Positions 44,653-54,033 of a stretch of DNA of 54,033 nucleotides are shown one piece after another (positions within the stretch are counted from its first letter, which is position 1; each line of letters opens with the position of its first letter). A model generated the notes under the pieces. That model ran no database searches. It was not told the origin of the DNA and saw nothing but the letters and a program-made list of their open reading frames with translations. This DNA is from Candidatus Solibacter sp. (GTDB lineage Bacteria; Acidobacteriota; Terriglobia; Bryobacterales; Bryobacteraceae), in NCBI GenBank assembly GCA_025361425.1, contig JANYAH010000200.1, positions 1 to 54,033 of the forward strand. Direction: 5' to 3'. Made by a program: the position numbers and the translations under genes.

Positions 44653-44870
44653 TTCTTTTGCTTCGACACTGCCGAATTTAGCTCTGTCGTGGAGGCGCAT
44701 CAATGCCGTAAATGGGCTATAACCCTATGTTGCCGAAGGATAGCAGGGAAAAATGCCCCTGGTTAGCGTCATCGCGAATGCAGCATCCGGCGCGCAATCC
44801 GGTGCCGGATGGCGCAATTGAAGAAGATTACAGATTATTCCTAGGCAGATAATTGCAGGATATTATCGGG

Positions 44871-44895
44871 TGGTTAGCTCGGTATTAGCTAACCA
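44871..44895. promoter_or_regulatory. 9-7-9 inverted repeat, candidate operator
   Basis: TGGTTAGCT and AGCTAACCA are perfect inverted repeats separated by CGGTATT. It lies between divergent transcription units, 219 bases from pilZ and 277 from the response regulator. It could be a dimeric regulator site controlling either side, or a small hairpin; it has no T-run. Confidence 0.45.
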
Positions 44896-45035
44896 TCTAC
44901 CATTGTAGGCTTTTACCCATAAACTACTGACAATAAATGTGTTAACGGAATACGATTTCGGCATATTTCAAGGCACCACGCCAAAAGTAGTACGGGATAT
45001 CAATGATAATCTTAGATATTTCTGCGAAAATGTTA

Positions 45036-45064
45036 TTGACAACTGAAGTAAATAAATGCACAAT
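45036..45064 (+). promoter_or_regulatory. sigma-70 type promoter for the response regulator
   Basis: TTGACA (45036-45041), a 17-base spacer and CACAAT (45059-45064, 4 of 6 match). The predicted start near 45071 gives a leader of about 100 bases before the ATG at 45172. Confidence 0.5.
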
Positions 45065-45171
45065 TCAGAGAAAAGCGAATTCCAGAAAACGCGAAACAGT
45101 CCGGAAGGAATTTGGATCACGCGTAAAAAAAGTGGTGGAACGGATCTGCTTTTTGAAGAGGTGGACTACTT

Positions 45172-45927
45172 ATGACGCGAGTTCTTCTTTATAGCGACGA
45201 ACCCATCCTGGCAAAGGGCCTCGAGTCCGTATTACGCCAGGTAGAGGGCTTCGAACTGTTGCCAATCAGCAATACGCTGGCCTCCCTGATGGAGCAAGTC
45301 ACCCAAGGCGTACCGGATCTGGTCCTCATGGACCTGACGGCGGAGATCACCTTCGCCGTGTTGAGCGATATGAAGCACGTGATGAACCGTTCGCGGATCG
45401 TGCTTTGGGTGAACTCGATTTCAACTGAACTGGCCTTCCAGGCGATGGGCTTGGGCGTACGCGGCATCCTGCGCAAAACCCTGCCGACGGAACTGCAGGT
45501 CAAGTGTCTGCAAAAGGTCCAGGCCGGCGAGTTGTGGTTCGAGAAAGCTCTTACCGACAGCTTCCTGTGCGCCCGCCGCGTGGCGTTGACGCAGCGCGAA
45601 GGCCAGTTGGTAAGCCTCCTCTCTCAAGGTTTGAAGAACAAGGAAATCGCCACCACGCTGATGATTTCCGAGGGCACGGTAAAGGTTTACCTTTCGCGCC
45701 TTTTCCAGAAGGTTGGAGTCAAGGACCGTTTCGAGCTGGCCTTGTTCGGCTTGAAGAATCTTACCACCGGACAACTGCCGGTAGGCGAGAAGGGTCAACG
45801 GCTCGGCGCCAGCGCCATGCCTGGTCTGCGATCGCTGGTACTTGATCGCCCGATGGAGCCGCAACGGGTGCAACAGGAACCGCAGCGCTTCGGACCGCCG
45901 CTGCGTCCGGCAGTGAACCGGTATTAA
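45172..45927 (+). CDS. NarL/FixJ-type response regulator
   Basis: The product is 251 residues. Residues 1-120 are a receiver domain (VLLYSDEPILAKGLESVL; phospho-acceptor D54 in LVLMDLT). It has D9-E10 in the acidic pocket and GLGVRGILRKTL with the conserved Lys. Residues 137-195 are a LuxR helix-turn-helix (LTQREGQLVSLLSQGLKNKE, SEGTVKVYLSRLFQKVGV). A 45-residue basic, Pro/Gln-rich tail follows. It is preceded by GAGGTGG and followed by a terminator, so it is monocistronic. Its position divergent to the PilZ-tad train suggests it may regulate it. Confidence 0.9.
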   Translation: MTRVLLYSDEPILAKGLESVLRQVEGFELLPISNTLASLMEQVTQGVPDLVLMDLTAEITFAVLSDMKHVMNRSRIVLWVNSISTELAFQAMGLGVRGILRKTLPTELQVKCLQKVQAGELWFEKALTDSFLCARRVALTQREGQLVSLLSQGLKNKEIATTLMISEGTVKVYLSRLFQKVGVKDRFELALFGLKNLTTGQLPVGEKGQRLGASAMPGLRSLVLDRPMEPQRVQQEPQRFGPPLRPAVNRY

Positions 45928-45952
45928 TCCGGAGGCGTTCGGATATAAAGGG

Positions 45953-45979
45953 GGGCGGCCGGAAACGGCTGCCCTTTTT
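45953..45979 (+). terminator. rho-independent terminator
   Basis: GGGCGGCCG, a GAAA tetraloop and CGGCTGCCC (one G-T pair) are followed directly by TTTTTC. It begins 25 bases after the response regulator stop. Confidence 0.9.
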
Positions 45980-46121
45980 CTATTTGGGAAAGACCTCCGC
46001 GGAAACCGATCCGTAGCACTCTGCGCTTCCTCCGCGGCCGCTGCGTCTCTGCGTTGAAGTTGTCTTCCCCCCATGTCCCAAGCTGGCCGGGCACGCTTCT
46101 GGGAAGCGCGATAATGGAAAT

Positions 46122-47315
46122 GTGCCGGCGCTAACGTTTTTGGATGCTCGCGAGACCGTTCTCCGGACGGTACGCCACGGGCGCACCCATCCTGCCATCG
46201 AGGAAATTCCCCTTGCGGAGGCAAGCGGGCGCGTGCTGGCGGCGGATGCGGCCGCGGACCGCGATTCGCCGGCGCTGGCGCGGTCGGTGCGCGACGGGTA
46301 CGCGGTGCGCGCCAGCGATCTGCCGGGGCAACTGGAAATTATCGGGCAGGTGCGCGCAGGCGAGCGCTTCCTTGGGGAAGTCGCCGCCGGGCAGGCGGTG
46401 GAGATCATGACCGGCGCGCCCATCCCATCGGGGGCGGACGCGGTGGTAATGATCGAACACACGCGGCGAGAAGGCGGACGGGTGGTGATCGACCGCGCGG
46501 CCGAAGCGTCCCAATTCATCAATCCACGCGGGTGCGAGGCGGCGGCGCATGACGTGGTCCTGCACGCCGGCAAGCGCCTGGATTACGCCGGTATCGCGCT
46601 GCTGGCGGCAATCGGACGGGCCCGGGTCAAGGTCTACCGGCGGCCGGTGGTGGCGATTGTTGCCACCGGCGACGAACTCGTGGAGATTCACGAATTTCCC
46701 GAGGAATTTCAAATCCGCAATTCCAACGCATATTCCCTGGCGGCACAGGTGGCGCGCGCCGGCGGCTCTCCTGAACTGCTCCCGGTGGCGCGCGATAGCG
46801 TGGAGCATACGCGGGAGACGCTCGCGCGCGGCCTTGGCGCCGACCTGCTACTGGTCTCGGGCGGGGTCTCGGCGGGCAAGTACGACGTGGTGAAGGAAGT
46901 GCTGGCGGAATTCGGTGCGGAATTTTATTTCGACCGGGTGTTAATCCAACCGGGCCAGCCATTGGTTTTCGGACGCGCGTGCGGAAAGTACTTTTTCGGG
47001 CTGCCGGGGAATCCCTCCTCCACCATGGTGACGTTCGAGGTTTTTGCGCGCGCCGCCCTGGAACTCCTGGCCGGACAGGAGGAGATCGCGCTGCACTTGC
47101 CGCTGGCGCGCCTGACTTGCGAGTTCCGGCATCGCATCGGGCTAACCCGCTTCCTGCCGGCGCGATTGAGCGCGGACGGGAGCGAGGTGACGCCGGTCAA
47201 CTGGCACGGGTCGGGCGATATTCCGGCGCTGACCCGCGCCAATGCGTATCTGGTGGCCGATCCGGATCGCGCCGAATATGCCCGCGGCGAACTCATACGG
47301 ATACTTTTGAAATGA
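46122..47315 (+). CDS. moeA: molybdopterin molybdenumtransferase MoeA
   Basis: The product is 397 residues and starts with GTG. The family motifs are in order: [67 protein letters not shown] and [20 protein letters not shown]. MoeA inserts molybdate into adenylylated molybdopterin. Its stop overlaps the moaC start (ATGA), the first step of a tight moeA-moaC-mog operon. The start codon has a weak GGAAA upstream. Confidence 0.96.
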   Translation: MPALTFLDARETVLRTVRHGRTHPAIEEIPLAEASGRVLAADAAADRDSPALARSVRDGYAVRASDLPGQLEIIGQVRAGERFLGEVAAGQAVEIMTGAPIPSGADAVVMIEHTRREGGRVVIDRAAEASQFINPRGCEAAAHDVVLHAGKRLDYAGIALLAAIGRARVKVYRRPVVAIVATGDELVEIHEFPEEFQIRNSNAYSLAAQVARAGGSPELLPVARDSVEHTRETLARGLGADLLLVSGGVSAGKYDVVKEVLAEFGAEFYFDRVLIQPGQPLVFGRACGKYFFGLPGNPSSTMVTFEVFARAALELLAGQEEIALHLPLARLTCEFRHRIGLTRFLPARLSADGSEVTPVNWHGSGDIPALTRANAYLVADPDRAEYARGELIRILLK

Positions 47316-47788
47316 AAAAACTCTCACACTTCGATTCCGCGGGCAGCGCACGCATGGTGGATGTTTCCGCCAAGCAGGCGACGCGGCGCACGGCCCGCGC
47401 GCACGCCTTCGTCCGCATCGCCCCGGCGGTGCTGCGCAAACTGCCGCATAATCCGAAGGGGAATCCGCTGGAGATCGCGCGCATCGCCGGAATCGCGGCG
47501 GCCAAACGCACCAGCGAGCTGATTCCGCTGTGCCATCCGCTGATGCTGACCCACGCCGATGTCGAGGTGACGCTCGAGAAAAAGGGCGTGCGCATCGTAG
47601 CCAGCGCCGCCACCACCGGTCAAACCGGGGTGGAGATGGAGGCGCTGACGGCGGCCGCGGTGGCCGCTCTTACGGTGTACGACATGACCAAGGCGCTGGA
47701 CAAGGCGATCGAAATTCAAGATCTGTACCTGCTGGAAAAGACCGGAGGAAAGAGCGGAGATTTCCGCCGCCAGGGGAAGCATGATTAG
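47312..47788 (+). CDS. moaC: cyclic pyranopterin monophosphate synthase MoaC
   Basis: The product is 158 residues: [18 protein letters not shown] at the start, then [34 protein letters not shown] and YDMTKALDK. These are the MoaC active-site segments, including the Asp and Lys of the last. MoaC converts the 3',8-cyclo-GTP product of MoaA to cPMP. It overlaps moeA by four bases and mog by eight. Confidence 0.96.
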   Translation: MKKLSHFDSAGSARMVDVSAKQATRRTARAHAFVRIAPAVLRKLPHNPKGNPLEIARIAGIAAAKRTSELIPLCHPLMLTHADVEVTLEKKGVRIVASAATTGQTGVEMEALTAAAVAALTVYDMTKALDKAIEIQDLYLLEKTGGKSGDFRRQGKHD

Positions 47789-48263
47789 CGCCGCGGTTTT
47801 GACCATCAGCGATTCGGTAAGCGCGGGCACCCGGGTGGACCGCTCTGGCCCCGCGGTGCGTGATCGATTGGAACAATTAGGCTGGAGCGTCGCAGTCATG
47901 GAAGCCATCCCGGACGTGATCTCGGAGATCAGCGAGCGGCTGGCAACGCTGTCGGACGGCGGGCAAGTGGCGGCGATTTTCACCACGGGCGGCACGGGGG
48001 TGGCACCGCGCGACGTGACCCCGGAGGCAGCGCGCGCTATTTTGGACCGTGAAATCCCGGGGTTTGGCGAGTTGATGCGCCTGGAGGGCCGGGCAGCGAC
48101 GCCGCTGGCAGTGCTTTCGCGTTCGCTGGCGGGCACTCGCGGGAAGGTGTTGATTGTAACTCTGCCAGGGTCGCCCAAGGGGGCGGTGGAATCCCTCGAT
48201 GCTATCGTGGAGTTGGTACCACACGTGCTTGAATTGCTCAGAGGGCATACCGAGCACGCATAA
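47781..48263 (+). CDS. mog: molybdopterin adenylyltransferase Mog/MoaB
   Basis: The product is 160 residues of the MoCF-binding fold: [37 protein letters not shown] (the molybdopterin-binding loop) and [16 protein letters not shown]. It adenylylates molybdopterin before MoeA acts. The overlap with moaC indicates translational coupling. Mog and MoaB cannot be told apart with certainty from sequence alone. Confidence 0.93.
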   Translation: MISAAVLTISDSVSAGTRVDRSGPAVRDRLEQLGWSVAVMEAIPDVISEISERLATLSDGGQVAAIFTTGGTGVAPRDVTPEAARAILDREIPGFGELMRLEGRAATPLAVLSRSLAGTRGKVLIVTLPGSPKGAVESLDAIVELVPHVLELLRGHTEHA

Positions 48264-48273
48264 CAGGAGTTGC

Positions 48274-49356
48274 ATGTTTCGACCGATATTACTCACCTTT
48301 TTGTGCGGCCTCGCGATTGCCCAGACCCCGCCACCGCAGCCGCCGCAGCAGCAGGAGCCGGCCCCGCCGCCTACCATATTCCGCGGCGGCGTCGAGGTGG
48401 TACAGGCGCCGGTGCTGGTCTTCGACCGCGACGGGAACTACGTGGACGGGTTGCAGCCCTTCCAGTTCCACCTGTTCGATAACGGTAAGGAGCAGAACAT
48501 CAACATTGATGTGGCGTACCAGCCGATCTCGCTGGTGATCTGCCTGCAGGCCAACGCGCACGTGGATGGGATTTTGCCGCAGGTCAAGAAGATCGGCAGC
48601 CTGGTGGCGCCCCTGCTGATCGGCGAGCAGGGGGAGGCGGCTGTAATCGCATTCGATTCGCGCATTCGCACCCTGCAGGATTTTACTTCCGACAGCGAAA
48701 AGATCACCAAGGCAGTGAAGGGGCTGACCGCGGGCAGCAATGCGAACCGCATGATCGACGCGGTCTCGGCGGCCACCCGGATGTTGAGGACGCGCCCCTC
48801 CAACCGGCGGCGAATCATTCTCTACATCGGGGAAACACGCGATATCTCCAGTGAAACGCGGCTCCGCGAAGCGCTGATGGACCTGCAATACGCGAATGTC
48901 ATGTTTTATCCGGTGGATATGTCGCGCCTGTTTTCGACGTTGAGCGCGAAGCCAGATCCGGGGCGGCAGGATAACCGGCCGCCAGCCATGCATCCCATGC
49001 CTTCGGGTGTACCCGCGACGCCGACTTCAGTGGCGCAGATGTATGGCATTGGGGGCGGCGGCCGCGTCGAATTCATCCCCCTGATGGTGGAGTTGTTCAA
49101 GGACGCGAAGGCGATCTTCAAGGACAATCCGGTGGAGGCGTTCACCAAGGGAACGGGCGGGACCGAATACAGCTTTTACAAGCAGCGGGGCTTGGAAGAC
49201 GCCATACAGAAGATCGGCGCCGAACTGCACTCGCAGTATTTTGTCAGCTACACGCCGAATAACAAGGATGAGGGCGGGTTCCACACCATCGAAGTGAGCG
49301 TGGGCGGGCACAAAACGCAGACCCGCCCGGGATATTGGCTGGGGACGAAGCAGTAA
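48274..49356 (+). CDS. VWFA-related Acidobacterial domain secreted protein
   Basis: The product is 360 residues with a signal peptide (MFRPILLTFLCGLAIA) followed by a Pro-rich linker. The VWFA-related domain begins PVLVFDRDGNYVDGLQPFQF and contains ALMDLQYANVMFYPVDMSRL. The usual metal-site DxSxS is not obvious (LVICLQANAH in its place), typical of this family. The C-terminal TKGTGGTEYSFYKQRGLEDA and YFVSYTPNNKDEGGFHTIEV match the family pattern. AGGAG lies 4 bases before the ATG. The role is unknown, probably extracellular protein binding. The gene is convergent with the BON gene, 2 bases apart. Confidence 0.9.
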   Translation: MFRPILLTFLCGLAIAQTPPPQPPQQQEPAPPPTIFRGGVEVVQAPVLVFDRDGNYVDGLQPFQFHLFDNGKEQNINIDVAYQPISLVICLQANAHVDGILPQVKKIGSLVAPLLIGEQGEAAVIAFDSRIRTLQDFTSDSEKITKAVKGLTAGSNANRMIDAVSAATRMLRTRPSNRRRIILYIGETRDISSETRLREALMDLQYANVMFYPVDMSRLFSTLSAKPDPGRQDNRPPAMHPMPSGVPATPTSVAQMYGIGGGGRVEFIPLMVELFKDAKAIFKDNPVEAFTKGTGGTEYSFYKQRGLEDAIQKIGAELHSQYFVSYTPNNKDEGGFHTIEVSVGGHKTQTRPGYWLGTKQ

Positions 49357-49358
49357 AA

Positions 49359-49934
49359 CTACTGCTTTTCGCCTTCCACCCGCAGGTTGTTGGTAACTGA
49401 AAACACGCCGCTTACCGTGTTGGCGAAAATTCCGGCCGTGTCTTTGTCGGATTGAGTAGCGACTACGCCTTCTAGCGTAAGCTTGCCATTCTCCACAATG
49501 ATGTGGATCGGCGGCACGGCTTGCAGGGCGTAGCGGTCGAGGCCGGGATGGCTATAAATTGAGCGATACACTGCCAGACGAAGACCATCGTCCATCGAAG
49601 AGAGGGGGAGCACTTGAATCTGGTTCTCCACCCGCTCCACGCCTTCGATGCCTTTCACCACATTGCCGGCATCGCTCTTGAGCGTGGGGCGAGTTACCTG
49701 GCCCATGAGCGTGACGCTGCTGCCTTCTACGCGGTAGCTCAGGTTGTCGAACACACCGTAATAGGGCAGCATCACCAATTCGTGGCGCACTTCCCGGGTG
49801 ATCCGATTTTGCGCCCTGGCACCCGAATTGATGGGGGCGTTGCCTTTCTCTTTGGCTTTCTGAGCGTGCAGTGGAACAACTACCAAAAATGCGGCGAGCG
49901 CGAGCACGCCGCGGTTCCGTCCAAATCGTCTCAT
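49359..49934 (-). CDS. two-BON-domain secreted protein
   Basis: The product is 191 residues with a signal peptide (VLALAAFLVVVPLHA). Two BON domains span about 45-112 (VTLMGQVTRPTLKSDAGNVV, GIEGVERVENQIQVL) and 115-188 (IVENGKLTLEGVVATQSDKD). BON domains bind phospholipid or periplasmic partners and are common in osmotic-stress proteins. GGAGGAG sits 5 bases before the ATG. It is 47 bases downstream of thiC and may be cotranscribed. Confidence 0.88.
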   Translation of the reverse strand: MRRFGRNRGVLALAAFLVVVPLHAQKAKEKGNAPINSGARAQNRITREVRHELVMLPYYGVFDNLSYRVEGSSVTLMGQVTRPTLKSDAGNVVKGIEGVERVENQIQVLPLSSMDDGLRLAVYRSIYSHPGLDRYALQAVPPIHIIVENGKLTLEGVVATQSDKDTAGIFANTVSGVFSVTNNLRVEGEKQ

Positions 49935-49981
49935 ATGATCTCCTCCGTACCCGTCCAGAGCACGTTGGACACCATTTACTG

Positions 49982-51460
<1,479 letters not shown>

Positions 51461-51517
51461 TTACTTCTTTTTCTTGGGCTTTTTGACTTCCTTCTTTGGG
51501 CTTCTATCCTTGGCCAT
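51461..51517 (-). CDS. 18-residue lysine-rich micropeptide
   Basis: A minus-strand frame reads MAKDRSPKKEVKKPKKKK and stop: 10 of 18 residues are lysine or arginine. AAGGGAG lies about 8 bases before the ATG, and a TATAAT is about 24 bases upstream of it. Such short MAK-x-x-KK-E-x-KKPKKK peptides occur in other bacterial genomes, but no function is known. It would bind nucleic acid or acidic surfaces if translated. The combination of promoter, ribosome site and clean frame makes a real gene likely. It is too short for standard gene callers. Confidence 0.6.
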   Translation of the reverse strand: MAKDRSPKKEVKKPKKKK

Positions 51518-51540
51518 ATGTAATTCTCCCTTACAACTGG

Positions 51541-51546
51541 ATTATA
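51541..51546 (-). promoter_or_regulatory. -10 box of the micro-ORF/thiC transcript
   Basis: A perfect TATAAT on the minus strand. The -35 region about 17 bases upstream (around CTTCGG) is weak. It places the transcript start near 51534, leaving a short leader before the micro-ORF and a long one before thiC. Confidence 0.45.
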
Positions 51547-51631
51547 ACCGCTATGCGCCGGAATCCGAAGACAGGAACGCTGGCCAGAACCCGCCCTGGC
51601 GAGCAGCGCCCGTCCGCGCAAGGCTCGCCGA

Positions 51632-52774
51632 CTAGTGCGCTGGCGCCTTGGCCGGTTGGGCCGGCCCCTTGGCCGCTTCGGCTGGCGTCTTGGCCGGTTG
51701 GGCTGGCGCCTTGGCCGGTTGGGCCGGCCCCTTGGCCGCTTCGGCCGGCGTCTTGGCCGGTTGGGCTGGCGCCTTGGCCGGTTGGGCTGGCGCCTTGGCT
51801 GCTCGGGCTGACCCCTTGGCCGCTTCGGCTGGCGCCTTAACCGGTTGGGTCGGCCCCTTGGCCGGTTGGGCCGACGTCTTGGCCGGTTGGTTCGGCCCCT
51901 TGGCCGGTTGGGCCGGCGTCTTGGGCGGTGGGGCTGGCGCCTTGGCCGCTTCGGCTGGCGCCTTGGCAGGTTGGGTTGGCCCCTTGGCCGCTTCGGCCGG
52001 CGTCTTCGGCGCTTCGGCTGGCGGAGTCAGATACTGCACAATTACCGAGATTCTGCGATTAGAGGGGTCTTCGGGATCTTTCAGATGACGCAATTGGCGG
52101 TCGGCAAAGCCCCGCACCTGGGCCACCTGGCCGCGACGGACTCCATGCGCCTCCATCAGGCGGCGAGCCGAGTTGGCGCGGTCAGCAGAGAGTTCCCAAT
52201 TGGAATATACGCTGTCGCCGGTGACGTAGGGCTTGGCATCGGTGTGTCCCTCGATCAGCAGGTTGTTGGGCAGTTTGCCCAGTTCCTCAGCCAGGCGGGT
52301 CAACAACTCCGAACCAGTTGCGGAGGGCAGCGGCCGGCCGGATTCGAAGAACATTCCGGCCTGGGTTTCGAGCAGTTCGATACGCAGACCATCAGAGGTG
52401 ATGGTCATCTCGACGTGATCCTTCATGTCGCGAAAATTTGGCATGGTCTTGAGCGCCTGCTCCATCTTTTCGCGCAGTTTGGCCATATCGTCTTTCGCCA
52501 GTTGGATCGAATTGCCCGCGCCGGCCGTGTCGGTGCCGATCTGTGTGCCGAGGCCAGTAGGATTGTTAAAGAAGGCGCTGATCGCCTGTTTGACTTTATC
52601 GTCGGCACCCATCAGCCACAGCACCATGAACAGCGCCATCATGGCGGTGACAAAATCGGCGTAGGCCACCTTCCAGGCGCCATTGTGGTGGGCCGCATGC
52701 GCCGCCTTTTTCCGCTTGATGATGAAGATGGGCCGCGGCGGCTGCAGCGGAGCGGGTTCCACTTGAGGCGGCAT
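51632..52774 (-). CDS. motB: flagellar motor stator protein MotB with heptad-repeat tail
   Basis: The product is 380 residues. The TM segment at 38-58 (YADFVTAMMALFMVLWLMG) carries the essential proton-binding Asp. The OmpA-like peptidoglycan-binding domain spans about 120-250 (NNLLIEGHTDAKPYV, NWELSADRANSARRLMEAHG, SNRRISVIVQYL). Residues 257-380 are 17 copies of a 7-residue K-x-P-A-x-x-A unit plus a partial one, unusual for MotB. The ATG is 3 bases after the motA stop, so the two are cotranscribed. Together they form the stator. Confidence 0.9.
   Translation of the reverse strand: MPPQVEPAPLQPPRPIFIIKRKKAAHAAHHNGAWKVAYADFVTAMMALFMVLWLMGADDKVKQAISAFFNNPTGLGTQIGTDTAGAGNSIQLAKDDMAKLREKMEQALKTMPNFRDMKDHVEMTITSDGLRIELLETQAGMFFESGRPLPSATGSELLTRLAEELGKLPNNLLIEGHTDAKPYVTGDSVYSNWELSADRANSARRLMEAHGVRRGQVAQVRGFADRQLRHLKDPEDPSNRRISVIVQYLTPPAEAPKTPAEAAKGPTQPAKAPAEAAKAPAPPPKTPAQPAKGPNQPAKTSAQPAKGPTQPVKAPAEAAKGSARAAKAPAQPAKAPAQPAKTPAEAAKGPAQPAKAPAQPAKTPAEAAKGPAQPAKAPAH
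51635..52006 (-). repeat. 21-base tandem repeat encoding the MotB tail
   Basis: About 17.7 units of 21 bases, such as KTPAEAA, KGPAQPA and KAPAQPA in changing order. The first about ten units are varied and the last seven are nearly identical, which suggests recent slippage expansion at the 3' end. Length is likely variable between strains. Confidence 0.85.
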
Positions 52775-52777
52775 AGG

Positions 52778-53653
52778 CTATGCCGCCTTGGAGGCTACGG
52801 CGCCACCGCCGCGGCAGGTTCCCTCCATTTCCTGAAAGCTGGGACGCACCTCATGGGGAATGGCGCGCCGCGCCAGTTCTATCGCCATAATCGGGCTGAG
52901 GTTCTTGATGAATCCAAGCGACGCCATGCGTAGAAAACCCAGGTATTCGGACTCCGCTTCGCTATTCTTTCCCATGGCAACGGCCAACGGCCCGAAAACC
53001 CCGTAGCAGAGCAGAATGCCCAGAAACGTGCCCACCAGGGCAGCCGCCACCTTCTCCCCGATGGCCTCCTTGGGGCCGCCCAGCGCGCCCATGGTCAGCA
53101 CCACTCCCAGGACGCAGGCCACAATACCCAATCCCGGCAGGGCATCCGCCATGGTGTTCAACGCGTCGATGGGCTTGGCGGCTTCGTTGTGGTGCACTTC
53201 GAGATCGATTTCCATCATGGTGTCGATTTCCATCGGCTCCACCCCACCCGTTACCACCATGCGCAGCGTGTCGCATAGGAACTGCAGCGCGTGATGGTTC
53301 TGCACGAACTTCGGGTGCTTGGTGAACACCACACCTTTAGACGGGTTATCGACTTCCTCCTCCAACTTCGCCATGCCCGCTTTTCGGGAAAGCGCGAAGA
53401 GCTCATAGAGCATCTTGAGCGATTCCAGATAGAGCGCCTTGGTGAATGTGCTGCCGCCAAAAACGCCAACCAGCCCTTTGCCAATCTTGATCAAGGTCGC
53501 AGGCGGATTCGCGATCACCAGAGTTCCCACCGCCGCGCCGAAAATGATCACCAGTTCCGCCGGCTGCATCAGCACCCGGAAGTTTCCGTGCTCCATCATG
53601 TAGCCAGCGGCGATGGCCCCGAGACAGATCACGAGTCCTATGATTGGAAACAT
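52778..53653 (-). CDS. motA: flagellar motor stator protein MotA
   Basis: The product is 291 residues with four TM segments (GLVICLGAIAAGYMM, ELVIIFGAAVGTLVI, LPGLGIVACVLGVVLTMGAL, VAAALVGTFLGILLCYGVFG). The MotA/TolQ/ExbB segment ADALPGLGIVACVLGVVLTM and the cytoplasmic loop for FliG contact are present. With MotB it forms the proton-conducting stator. No other flagellar gene is in the window. The ribosome site is weak. Confidence 0.94.
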   Translation of the reverse strand: MFPIIGLVICLGAIAAGYMMEHGNFRVLMQPAELVIIFGAAVGTLVIANPPATLIKIGKGLVGVFGGSTFTKALYLESLKMLYELFALSRKAGMAKLEEEVDNPSKGVVFTKHPKFVQNHHALQFLCDTLRMVVTGGVEPMEIDTMMEIDLEVHHNEAAKPIDALNTMADALPGLGIVACVLGVVLTMGALGGPKEAIGEKVAAALVGTFLGILLCYGVFGPLAVAMGKNSEAESEYLGFLRMASLGFIKNLSPIMAIELARRAIPHEVRPSFQEMEGTCRGGGAVASKAA

Positions 53654-54033
53654 TTGAAAGTCAGCACCAACTTTCTTATCGGATGAACCGCCGCGCTACT
53701 TTAGGGATCGCTCCGCCGGTAGCGCGGAACTTCCACCGGAAACGCGTCGCGTTGCGCGCGGCCGGTTCGGCGCCCTTCAGTGCCCAGTCCTAAAAGCCAC
53801 GCTCCGTCCTGGCCCCCCAAGGTGGACCTCGCGCACCAGATCGCCGGAAGATTACGGTGCCCCCGCCTGACAGTAAAGGTCTTATGCCACGCATTCCACC
53901 GCCCTGGCCGCCCCAAATCCGGCCTGTCACTTCGCTGTCATCCTGCCTTGATGCGCCCACCGAAAGTCGTTTTGTACTTGCCAGAACACCGCGCACCCTG
54001 GAACAATAGGGCATCGAACCTATGCGGATACGC
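53654..54033. other. right-end stretch without a supported gene
   Basis: Minus-strand open frames here lack motifs, signal peptides or ribosome sites. The area should contain the promoter of motA-motB; no clear hexamers were found. A gene cut by the window edge is possible but not visible. Confidence 0.4.

Larger units (their letters stand above)
44704..45171. other. AT-rich divergent intergenic region
   Basis: This stretch separates the minus-strand pilus train from a plus-strand response regulator. It is much more AT-rich than its surroundings. It contains the 9-base inverted repeat at 44871-44895 and the plus-strand promoter at 45036-45064. Small open frames are not supported. A clear promoter for the pilus train was not found; a weak minus-strand TTATAG lies near 44717. 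Confidence 0.6.

Noticed and set aside
51635-52006. Regular 21-base repeats resembling a CRISPR or VNTR array
   Set aside because: The repeats are in frame within MotB, have no spacers and no cas genes; they are a coding tandem repeat.
53701-54014. Minus-strand frames at the right edge
   Set aside because: No motif or start context; not reported as genes.

Overview
The window looks like chromosomal DNA of a soil-type Acidobacteriota, most likely the Bryobacterales/Solibacter group. The basis is a VWFA-related protein of the Acidobacterial type, several PEP-CTERM secreted proteins, high-GC coding sequence, and giant Ig-like secreted proteins. The taxonomy is inferred from gene content; no rRNA or tRNA gene is visible.

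Left part (about 1-26,350): an accessory, surface-protein-rich and partly decayed region. It holds a sugar-epimerase-like secreted protein, a LuxR regulator coupled by one base to a PEP-CTERM gene, and a long ORF in which a PEP-CTERM protein runs in frame into a second secreted protein. A 3511-residue PKD/Ig/He_PIG protein follows, with a smaller downstream gene built from its C-terminal module. Next come another PEP-CTERM gene, a DsbA-like oxidoreductase, two paralogous Cys-rich secreted proteins around a lone receiver-domain response regulator, and a ribbon-helix-helix-like gene overlapping a LuxR regulator fused to a signal-peptide-bearing, glycine-rich beta-helix protein. Remnants of an IS4-type transposase, an integrase, a tail-fibre-like gene and probably a TonB-receptor end show repeated insertion and decay.

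Middle part (26,359-44,700): a plus-strand trio (two membrane GT-C-like proteins and a UDP-galactopyranose-mutase-like flavoprotein), an FHA-adenylate cyclase, a DUF5658 protein, then a minus-strand gene train of about 12 kb. The train runs PilZ, GT-C-like membrane protein, flp pilin, cpaB, secretin, tadZ, a tadA remnant, tadB, tadC, two unannotated 31-residue membrane peptides, an alpha/alpha-toroid protein, a DUF362 protein and another membrane protein. The secretion ATPase gene tadA has lost its whole catalytic core although the surrounding tad genes are intact.

Right part (45,172-54,033): housekeeping genes. These are a NarL-type response regulator with a clear promoter and terminator, the molybdenum-cofactor genes moeA-moaC-mog in overlapping order, a VWFA-related secreted protein, a two-BON-domain protein, thiC, an 18-residue lysine-rich micro-ORF upstream of thiC, and motA-motB, where MotB carries an unusual tail of 17 K-x-P-A-like heptads.

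The most unusual points are the core-deleted tadA inside an otherwise complete Tad operon, the pair of tiny TM-Arg peptides, the LuxR/secreted-protein fusion that parallels a LuxR/secreted-protein gene pair elsewhere in the window, and the duplicated Cys-rich secreted protein locus.
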